From assembly GCA_003427395.1 (NCBI GenBank), contig BFEA01000277.1, positions 1,855,663 through 1,876,239 of the forward strand: a stretch of DNA of 20,577 nucleotides, given 5' to 3'. Numbering within the stretch: position 1 is the first letter of the stretch; every line of letters begins with the position of its first letter. The translations under genes and the position numbers were made by a program. Below the pieces are notes generated by a model. The model was not told where the DNA came from and did no database searches. It saw nothing but the letters and a program-made list of their open reading frames with translations. Of this stretch, positions 9,145-15,788 are shown in pieces. This DNA is from Chara braunii (taxonomy: Eukaryota; Streptophyta; Charophyceae; Charales; Characeae).

Positions 9145-9757
9145 TCACATACACGGACATGTGTGGCTGCTTGAGGATCGGGGTGCAATGCGACTACATC
9201 CGGCAATTGTAACACATGGCAAGTTTGTAGCACGAGCTACCTCATGCGCATGTACGACCTTGATGTGGTCAGTAAATGGGTCACGAGGTTGTGCTGTGTA
9301 ACGTTGGCGGGTATGCTGCGATTTTCGGATGAAGCATTCGAGTTCTCGAATGTCTTCTGTCATGTCAGCATTGGAGACATTATTGTAAAGTCACTGCAAA
9401 AGCCGTACCCGCCATGCTGGTGCTGCTTGCTCAATATCAGCCTTGACACGACACCAATTACCCGAAGCAGCTACAGTGACAAGACGATGCAGTGAGGTAC
9501 GAATCATAAGTTGGGGACCCGGACGAAGATCAACAACAAAGGACTTAACCAAAGGTGTTGGCAATAGAGGTAAACAGTGAGGGGGTGTTAGCAAGAGAGG
9601 CAAACAGTGAGCGGGTGTAGATAAAAGGGGTGCAGCATAAGAGCCAATGGGTGTGGGTAAAAGGGGTGCTATGTGAGAAGGATCAACCGCTACAGGAATG
9701 GATGAAGCAGCAATAGATGTGGTAGGGAGGGAAACAGGAGGAGCTGAGGCGAGAAAA
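9145..9757 (-). pseudogene. distal part of the minus-strand element gene, Pro-rich repeat plus unrecognised domain
   Basis: One minus-strand frame runs from the edge of the miniature transposon at 9757 to a stop at 9145, broken only by a TGA at 9391-9393 (complement of TCA). It first encodes a Pro/Leu-rich repeat (LLLTPPHCLPLLPTP-like units), then a domain with VVDLRPGPQLMIRTSLHRLV, AASGNWCRVKADIEQAAPAW and, past the TGA, DIRELECFIRKSQHTRQRYT. I recognise no family. The same frame resumes right after the TGA with equal composition, so a single point mutation, perhaps CGA to TGA, is the simplest reading. It lies downstream of the GIY-YIG domain on the same strand, separated by the 402-bp insertion and a short out-of-frame Pro/Ser-rich stretch. 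I infer both were one gene. Confidence 0.55.
9558..9670 (-). repeat. in-frame ~36-bp tandem repeat encoding the Pro-rich segment
   Basis: On the plus strand GGTGTTGGCAATAGAGG and GGTGTTAGCAAGAGAGG, each followed by AAACAGTGAG, are adjacent near-copies. Two more diverged GGGTGT(A/G)G.TAAAAGGGGT units follow. Read on the minus strand they give Leu-Leu-x-Thr-Pro-x-His-Cys-Leu-Pro units. The frame-keeping period fits expansion while the gene was translated. Confidence 0.7.
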
Positions 9758-10159
9758 GGTTAACCGACCCCTCATTTTTCGCCTCAATTTATAAGAAAAC
9801 CATAGGGCCATCCCAAGCAAATTTTACACCAATCTATAGAGTGCACTTCTTACTAACATATTATAAAAAACAAACCAAAAAAAAAAAAAAAAAACACATA
9901 AAACAGCAACTCAAAAGTGCATTTTCAGGCAATTTTGCCAAAAAAAGAACTCCATCAAAATTTCAAGATTTTCAGGATGATTAACAGCACAAATTCTAAT
10001 AACCCAAATAACACCAAATTTGACACACAGCAAGCTTGTCCTAAAACAAAAACAGGCAAAAAACAATAATCCAAAAAAACACAAAATTTGACCCCGAAAC
10101 CCTAATTTCAGGATCATTAATCGTTACCCAGGGCCGAAAAGTGGGGGTCTTCGTTAACC
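9758..10159. mobile_element. 402-bp miniature inverted-repeat element with TTAA ends
   Basis: The left end GGTTAACCGACCCCTCATTT and the complement of the right end, GGTTAACGAAGACCCCCACT, match over about 24 bases with small gaps, continuing into TTTTCG.CC on both. The interior is A-rich, non-coding, and contains a poly(A) run at 9877-9894. TTAA at 9760-9763 and 10154-10157 could be the target duplication used by piggyBac-type transposases, but no transposase or wider repeat is present to prove the family. It sits between two coding parts of the minus-strand gene. Confidence 0.7.
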
Positions 10160-10248
10160 ACTTGTGTCTCAGCATGAGGAGGTAGAGGGGGCTGAGGAGC
10201 AAAGGGGCGAGGGCCCATTTGTGTTCAACGATAAGGGCGGAAGTGTCG

Positions 10249-10677
10249 TCATGGAGCCGGTAGTCTAGCGATTGGAAGGACTGCATTGAAACCAACTGGG
10301 TGAAGAGTTCGAAGTTTACGAACCCAGAAACCCTCGCGGGGTGCAGTAGCCCGCCTAAAAAGGGCATGATCAACAAGACCTTTAGACGTATGATAAAGGG
10401 TAGGATCCATGCATTTCAAGGGCCAAGCAACAAAGTTGAATGCTGGTTCCCCGCACATTGCACGATAGAGATGGCGGTGGCGAAAAGCAGCAAAAGAGCG
10501 TCGTGTATGCCAATGATCTTGCAACCGTTGATGTGCAGAATGCATCGTCTGTCCAACATAAAAATATCCTGAAGGCAAATGAACAATTGCATAAATCACT
10601 CCTTGAACTTCAAGGGGTTGTTGATCATTGGTCAACACCTCGCAGTTGCAACTAAAATCGCTTTGCCTGCACAACAC
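10249..10677 (-). CDS. GIY-YIG endonuclease domain of the retroelement
   Basis: The 142-codon frame carries a complete GIY-YIG nuclease domain. The GVIYAI...YFYVGQT core is at residues 26-44 (Tyr29, Tyr40, Gly42), Arg51 is in HQRLQDH, histidines are at 67 and 69, Glu115 is in REGFWVRKL, and Asn131 is in VGFNAVLP. These match the catalytic Tyr, Tyr, Arg, His, Glu and Asn positions of the family. A CNCEVL cysteine pair precedes the core (residues 10-15). GIY-YIG domains nick DNA, and in Penelope-like elements the nick primes target-site reverse transcription. No ATG opens the frame; the first codon used here is GTG, and the frame is open back to a stop at about 10712, overlapping the reverse transcriptase frame on the other strand. 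The stop at 10249 follows shortly after the domain. A Pro/Ser-rich stretch in another frame continues toward the insertion at 10159, so a frameshift, not a natural end, is likely. Confidence 0.85.
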   Translation of the reverse strand: MLCRQSDFSCNCEVLTNDQQPLEVQGVIYAIVHLPSGYFYVGQTMHSAHQRLQDHWHTRRSFAAFRHRHLYRAMCGEPAFNFVAWPLKCMDPTLYHTSKGLVDHALFRRATAPREGFWVRKLRTLHPVGFNAVLPIARLPAP

Positions 10678-12514
10678 TGTTAAGAAGACAGAGTTGTTTC
10701 TTGCGCCAACCTCCTACAGAATACAAGTTAGTATTCCCCTCTTCTGATTGCAAATGCCGCAAAGCCTTTCCACATTGTTCTGATCTTGTGGATGACCATA
10801 TTGTGTCTGTTGACTACAATATCATCTCCGATGATAGCCTTCGCAAACTTTTTCAAGAAGGCTCGAAGTATCGGCTGAATGGGGAAACTACCGATGTGCT
10901 ACAGGCACTGGCAATTGGACTAGACGAGTACATTGGCAATTACAAAAGGTTGTTGGTCGGACATTCTCGATCTGCTTCTTTCTTGTCTCTTTCTCAGAAG
11001 CTGAACAGCTGGCGTTCTACAATCCTTGCGCATTGTCAATCCAATGCATCTTCGTTCTCCGATCATGTGAGTCAGCCACGTTCACTACGTTCTACACATG
11101 CCTCCTTGCACCATCTTCAACAACACTTTGCCATTGCCCCTGTGGAGAAAACGTCACACAATTTAACAATTTGCTGCAAAAATTGGTATCTGTTTCATCT
11201 CTCTACCCATTTGGACAGTCCTACTTATACTTGTCCTCAAGAGTCCATTGCTGATGTCCTTGACCACCATGCAGTGTGGAATCACCATTGGGGTTACACC
11301 CACACTGATACCCTACCTTACCTTTACTATGTACTCAAAGCTCACAAGTCTCCTTCAACTCTTCGCAACATTCTTGGAGTCACGGCACAAAATAATGGTG
11401 CCGTTCCCCCGCCCTCGTCCAACAATTCGCACCATTCATGAACGGCCTCCTCACAAACTCTTGGCTAGCACAACGACTACTTCGTCGTATCTCAGCCCTA
11501 CTTTGCAAAGAGTGATCTCTACTCTTCGCGAGAAAGACACCGAGCTCTATCAACAGGTTGGTGTTCGACGGTGCTGGATCGTTCAGAGTGCCGATGAAGT
11601 GGCGATTGACCTAAAAAATAATGCATCGTCTCTTAGTGGCCTCTCTCCTCGCACTGTTGATTTTACCACAATGTACACCAACCTTCCTCATGACCGCATT
11701 TTGAATAATGTGGCAAAAGTTGTTGATGAAGCTCATGTTTATGCCCTTCGACAAGCTCGCACGCATTCACGCTGCGTTGCCCTCAACATGGTTATTCGAG
11801 GACCTAGTTTTGGGCAATGGACAACTGATTCAGGCCCGGAAACCCTTTCTGTTTCTCAAATTCTCCAACATCGCTTTGTTGTACAAAACACTTTTCTATA
11901 CACGAGAGATGACACGCTTCATAAACAGATTATCGGTATTCCATGGGAACGAATGCTGGCCCAAAAATTTCTAATCTAACGTTGTATTGGGATGAAGCAC
12001 GTTTTGTTGATGACATTTGTCAACACGACCTTCAAGTCGCTCAACAATATGCCTTCACCTATCGCCTCATTGATGATGTTCTTTCATGGGGACATTTACC
12101 TCCTCCACGAGAACACTATGGGCTGGAGTGAAGGAGACTACAACTACATATGGCTCCTGTACCTTTTTAGGTATGCAGCTACGGGTCCGTTCCGATGGCT
12201 CGCTTCGCATGAGCGTCTTTGATAAAGCGGTTGCTTGGGATTTCCCTGTCATTCGTTATCCAAGTGCGACCTCCAACATTCCTTCCCATCAACCGGCTCG
12301 TGTGTTCACTGGGCAATTGACCACATTTGAACAAATCTGTAACAATTGGGAGGACTTTCGAATTGCGGCAACAACACTTACTCGTCGTATGCTTTTGCGT
12401 GGGCATTCCCCACCAACCCTTGCTAAGGGGTGGACCTGCTACATCCGCTCACGCCAACGTCGCTGTCCTACACATGTGACGCGTCTCTCTCAGTGGTTCC
12501 AACGCATGTTGTGA
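10656..12514 (+). pseudogene. Penelope-related reverse transcriptase, frameshifted
   Basis: Homology continues through at least five frame segments. Frame 3 (10656-11441) has a Cys-rich start (DCKCRKAFPHC), an HIVSVDYNII...LRKLFQEGSKYR block and the fingers motif YYVLKAHKSPSTLR (11338-11367 for its end). A short stretch after 11441 is in frame 2. Frame 1 to about 11940 has motif A DFTTMYTNLPH (from 11659). Frame 3 from 11943 has motif B MGTNAGPKISNLTLYW and motif C YRLIDDVLSW (IDD at 12069-12077). Frame 2 from about 12125 has FLGMQL, then FPVIRYPSATSNIP and the thumb-like VFTGQL...ICNNWEDF. The GIP-MGTN motif is cut by a one-base loss near 11941-11943. The motif set matches the GIPMGTN class of reverse transcriptases common in invertebrate, fish and algal genomes. 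All three catalytic aspartates are still encoded. The copy cannot make an intact enzyme. No ATG begins the first segment. Confidence 0.85.
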
Positions 12515-12572
12515 TGGTCCTTGTATCATCCAATTTATTCTTCGCCCTCATGATGCTCTCGTCCTTCCCCTA

Positions 12573-12800
12573 CTGCAGTTTCCACTACTGCAGTCTTCAC
12601 TCTTGCAGTTTTCACTGCTGCAGTGTCCACTGTTGCGGAGTCCACTACTGCAGTTTCCACTGTTGCAGTGTCCACTGTTGCGGTTTCCACTGCTGCAGTT
12701 TCCACTGCTGCAGTTTCCATTGCTCCAGTTTCCACTGCTCCAGTTTTCGCTGCTCTAGTTTCTACTGTTGCGGTTTCCACTGCTGCAGTTTTCAGTACAA
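12573..12800 (+). repeat. 15-bp tandem repeat encoding V-S-T-A-A pentapeptides
   Basis: About fifteen variants of GTTTCCACTGCTGCA in direct tandem, translating to V-S-T-(A/V)-(A/V) in the frame that continues into the Josephin-like protein. Frame 1 gives F-H-C-C-S units instead, also open. Frame continuity with the downstream linker favours V-S-T-A-A. Such Ser/Thr-rich tracts form flexible or glycosylatable linkers in other proteins. Confidence 0.85.
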
Positions 12801-13451
12801 CAGTTTCCCTAACTGTAATTCCCCCTACTCTAGTTTTTACTGCTACAACTTCCTGTCCTGCAGCTCCAATGCAAAGAACATCACAATCTCTCCGACGCTC
12901 ACGTCCTTCGCTCCTAAATCTTGCCCAATGCACCCCCCTCTCATCTTTGTCTGTGCTTAGTCGTAGACGACTGTGTTCCTCCTTACCACCCCCATCTCCT
13001 CCACGGTCTCGCTTGCGAACAGACTCTCCAGTTTCCATTGTCCCCATTGTTCCACCTGCGCTGCTAGGTACAAGTTCAACTTCTGTTTGCAACACCACTA
13101 CTCCTCTTGTTGTGTATCACCGACGGCATCCGCGACATCGTCACTTGTCCAGGGATCAGCAACCTGTTTCTTTGTCTGCCCCGATTCTCTTTGTGTCTCC
13201 TCCACAGGTTGTTGCGGTTCCTTTGTTTCAAACGGCAATATCCGCTCCTATGACTCCTACAGACAGTCCATCTGCCTGCAGGCAGCCACCAGTCCCTACT
13301 CAAGATGCAGCCCTAAACGTTGAGGGATTGGAACATGCTCTGCCCGGATCGCAATTGACCCCACAAGGCGTAGACCACATGGGATATCTGCAAATGGCTG
13401 ACCAGCATTGTTCGGATGAAACACAATTTTGTGCTCCGCCACACGCAGACC

Positions 13452-13539
13452 ACATGGGTGATCTGCAAATGATTGACCAGCAAACAACCCAACATACATG
13501 GGTGATCTGCAAATGATTGACCAGCAAACAACCCAACAT
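13452..13539 (+). repeat. exact 44-bp tandem duplication causing a frameshift
   Basis: The 44-base unit starting ACATGGGTGATCTGCAAATG at 13452 is repeated without mismatch at 13496. Forty-four is not a multiple of three, so the upstream frame hits TGA within the second unit, while the downstream frame reopens inside it. Removing one unit joins H (13493-13495) to S (13540-13542) and restores a continuous frame. The lack of mismatches means the duplication is recent. Confidence 0.95.
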
Positions 13540-14230
13540 AGTTTGGGCTCGCAACACCATCTGGTTGATCTGCAAATTGTTCGCCATCATCCAACAAACC
13601 AGTCTGAGAACCTCACCAATCTCTGTGGTTTGACAATAACTAATATTTGTCTTCACATTCTTCATCGCCCGTTTTATACACCATCAGACTTCCTTGCAAT
13701 CGCCCTTCAGCTTGATGTTGATCTTCCCCAACGACAGCCAGAGGATTGTAATTATACCAGCGAAGGAGGCTTTACCATTGCTGTCCTACAAGTAGCAATG
13801 AGGGACTGTCAACTTCAACTACGCAATGCTCGAGCAGGTGAGTGGTTTAATTCTCCATCCCACATCTTTGCCTGCATTGTGCAGGGCCCTGGCCATTACA
13901 TGGCCATTGTACATGCCTCTGACCACTGGGAGCCGTGGGACAACGGCACCATGGTCCATGCCATGATTGATGTCACTGATTTCTTACAAAATGATGGTGT
14001 TTTCTTTCCACAACAAACCGTCCGCAATCTCTTTTATGTGAAAGATCATTCCTCTAGCCCCGTGCTGCAGCAAGACAATGCACCAACACTCTACGACCTT
14101 CTCCTTTGCACAACCACAAACACTGTTGCACTTGGCTGTAGCCGCCATCGTCTCTGTCACAATCATTACAATGACATGGTTTCCGCATCCATGTGTGCAG
14201 AGGACTGTCCCACCGTTCTTGACTGCAGGC

Positions 14231-14691
14231 TATGAATCCCCCCCGGAGGCAGCCATGCGCGGCTCTCGTCGCGACCCCGCAGCCATGAAAAAAAAAAAAA
14301 AAAAAAAATTCTGAAAAAAAACAATGTTATGCAGAAGAATATACTGAACAACTTTTGCCTTGTGGTCATATCCAAAAACGTTACTGAATTTAAAACAAAA
14401 AAATCATATAAGTTTCATGTTTTTTTTTTGAAAAAAACAAACAAACAGCTTTTGCCTCGTGAAAATTAGTTTTTGAATTTTTAAAATTCGAAGACGAAGT
14501 CCAAAAATAAAATAAAAAATTGCGCAATTTAGATCTCGAAAAGATCTACAAACCCATAGTTTTTGTTTTTTTTTTTGAGAATTTTTTAAAGTTAAAAAAA
14601 AATCCTGAAAGTCACGGCCAAAGTCGCGGCGGCCGTGATCACGGCCGCCCTCCGAGCTCGACCCCGCAGACCCGTCCGCGGGTGTTTCGTA
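14231..14691. mobile_element. 461-bp Mutator-like MITE with 10-bp target duplication
   Basis: GACTGCAGGC occurs at 14221-14230 and again at 14692-14701, bracketing 461 bp. The ends form imperfect inverted repeats: left TATGAATCCCCCCCGGAGGC against the complement of the right end, TACGAAACACCCGCGGACGG, 14 of 20 identical. A 10-bp target duplication is in the 9-11 bp range of Mutator-like elements. The interior is A/T-rich and non-coding, with a poly(A) run at 14287-14308, and a 22-bp perfect palindrome (14628-14649) near the right end. A CGACCCCGCAG block is repeated near both ends in direct orientation. Deleting the insert plus one target copy (471 bp) keeps the reading frame and closes the first Cys/His module. 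Confidence 0.88.
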
Positions 14692-14964
14692 GACTGCAGG
14701 CACCCTCCGCATCCAGACACTATATGTCCATTTTGCGGCCATGGGCGCTATACTGAATGCATGCTCTTTTGTGGTGACCGTTCTTCTTTCATTCTGGCCT
14801 GCAGTCGACATGCCATTTGTCGGGGGTGTATGGCGGGCATGCTCAATGCCACCCGTCATGGCAATTGTTGCACTGAGAATGCTCAGCTAGGTCTTCCATG
14901 TGTTCATCCATGTCATCCTTACAATGTATGTCCTCTCTGTTGTCAAGGACAGACTCATTCTTGA

Positions 14965-15330
14965 ACCTTTTCTTATCCTCTTTTGCCTTCATCTTCACTC
15001 CATACTTCATACTTTCCGTTTATCGTTCTTTGTTTGTCTGCTCTCCATCTCTCCTCCCTGTGTTCATCCCCTCCCCCTTCACTCTGCCTCTTTCTCACAG
15101 CGTACAAGTGGGCTGTTATGGCACACGAGGATGGGGGCAGCTCACGCTCAACTTCATCAACGTGGCGAGCCTTGTACGTGAGAGGCACGGTGAAAGGGGA
15201 GTCGAAAGAAGAATGAGTAAAATGAATGGTTTCACTGTGCCCTTGATGTTTGTCTGGGGTTTTTTATTTTTATTTTTATTTTTGTCGTTTGTTTCGCAAA
15301 TTGCGCTGTTTTAGTTCATAGTTATGTGAC
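14965..15330. other. element 3' flank, pyrimidine-rich
   Basis: After the last RING stop (14962-14964) comes about 135 bp of CT-rich DNA ending in TTTCTCACAG. The dispersed repeat copy 3 and a T-rich stretch follow. I see no gene and no obvious 3' end signal of the retroelement. Confidence 0.5.
15103..15225 (+). repeat. dispersed ~130-bp repeat, copy 3
   Basis: TACAAGTGGGCTGTTATGGC, then ACACGAGGATG, GGCAGCTCACGCTCAAC, CATCAACGTGGCGAGCCTTG and GAGAGGCACGGTGAAAGGGG match the block order of 1411 and 1692. It begins right after a TTTCTCACAG acceptor-like sequence. Confidence 0.8.
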
Positions 15331-15421
15331 AATATATATATAGTCAAACAGAGCTGCCCGGTAAACCGTAGGCAAAGAGGGAGAAGCGGACAACAAACGA
15401 GGGGCTGTGGCAAACTGTTTC
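15331..15421 (-). repeat. satellite unit copy, inverted, beside the right arm
   Basis: ATATATATAGTCAAACAGAG, then GCCCGGTAAACCGTAGGC, GAGGGAGAAG and ACAACAAACGAGGGGCTGTG. It has the same orientation as the copies at 311 and 8908. Confidence 0.9.
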
Positions 15422-15438
15422 GGAGTTTCACCGACTTA

Positions 15439-15492
15439 TAGATAGATAGATAGATAGATAGATTTATCGATAGATAGATAGATAGATAGATA
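15439..15492. repeat. (GATA)n microsatellite
   Basis: About twelve TAGA units with one TTTATC interruption, wedged between the satellite copy and the right 197-bp inverted-repeat arm. The left arm has no counterpart. Confidence 0.95.
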
Positions 15493-15494
15493 TA

Positions 15495-15691
15495 CAACTC
15501 TGTTTGACTATATATACCACGACTTCGTTAACACTCTGCTACGGTATTCTCCGGTCAGGTTGAGCGCCAGTGGTCGGGGCCGTCACTACGCGGCCATGCT
15601 GTGCCTCTAGTGCCAGCGACACGTCTGGAGTGTATTTTTTGGTTGTGACATACCTTTCTTTGTTTCGTGGGTGTTTTGCTTGCTTGTGATG
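15495..15691 (-). repeat. right arm of the 197-bp inverted repeat
   Basis: Pairs with 8733-8929 over 197 ungapped bases at about 90% identity by eye. Outside 15691 similarity to the left flank fades within about 30 bp, so the arm end is fairly sharp. Confidence 0.92.
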
Positions 15692-15788
15692 GTGCAAGGA
15701 ACCTGACTGTTGTCACTTGCTGGAGTGCGCCAGATATCATACATTCACACACATTGCACAAAATCACAATAGCTCACACAAGGCTTCA

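Larger units (their letters stand above)
9145..14964. mobile_element. decayed Penelope-related retroelement with divergent GIY-YIG and RT-protease-RING modules
   Basis: This span groups the minus-strand gene (GIY-YIG nuclease, Pro-rich repeat, unknown domain; 10677 down to 9145) and the plus-strand genes (reverse transcriptase 10656-12514; Ser/Thr/Ala repeat, Josephin-like and RING-like domains 12554-14964). GIY-YIG plus a reverse transcriptase is the hallmark pair of Penelope-like elements; a permuted group with N-terminal GIY-YIG is known from green algae and protists. Here the nuclease is on the opposite strand, and the two 5' ends overlap by some tens of bases with no room for a promoter. 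That suggests either a truly divergent element or an internal inversion. Outer limits are inferred from coding ends; 197-bp inverted repeats lie outside (8733 and 15691). Frameshifts, stops and two nested transposons make this copy non-autonomous. Confidence 0.7.
12554..14964 (+). pseudogene. Ser/Thr/Ala-repeat, Josephin-like protease and RING-like protein
   Basis: Part 1 (frame 2, 12554-13495) encodes V-S-T-A-A repeats, then a Ser/Pro/Arg-rich linker and DHMG.LQM..DQ repeats. After a 44-bp duplication the frame changes; part 2 (13540-14229) encodes a Josephin-like domain of about 145 residues. Cys (codon 13624-13626) is in NLCGLTITNIC; HILHRPFYTPSDFLAIALQL matches the helix after the catalytic Cys of ataxin-3-type Josephins; EGGFTIAVLQVAM follows; His (13894-13896) is in GPGHYMAIV; and Asp/Asn is in WEPWDNG. 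Then come two Cys/His modules, LGCSRHRLCHNH...CPFC and ACSRHAICRGC...CPLC; the second has the C-x2-C...C-x2-H-x2-C-x2-C...C-x2-C spacing of a RING. A 461-bp transposon splits the first. Josephins cleave ubiquitin chains and RINGs attach ubiquitin; the pairing suggests control of host ubiquitination or polyprotein processing, which is inference. Two frame-2 stops (12512, 12551) separate it from the reverse transcriptase, so it may be a second ORF. Confidence 0.75.

Noticed and set aside
10041-10376. Minus-strand frame with hydrophobic segments overlapping the GIY-YIG end
   Set aside because: It crosses the border of the 402-bp insertion, and its hydrophobic part comes from a frame other than that of the nuclease. 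It is probably an artefact of a frameshift plus A-rich insertion DNA.
12430-12960. Long frame with C-S-F-H-C repeats that looks like a Cys-rich protein
   Set aside because: It is the out-of-frame reading of the 15-bp V-S-T-A-A repeat. Only the other frame continues into the linker and, past the 44-bp duplication, into the Josephin-like domain.
12535-13098. Minus-strand 187-codon frame with V-E-T-A repeats
   Set aside because: It is the complement of the same repeat, with no recognisable domain.
14404-14859. Minus-strand 151-codon frame
   Set aside because: It lies across the MITE and antisense to the RING module, with low-complexity Phe/Lys composition and no domain.
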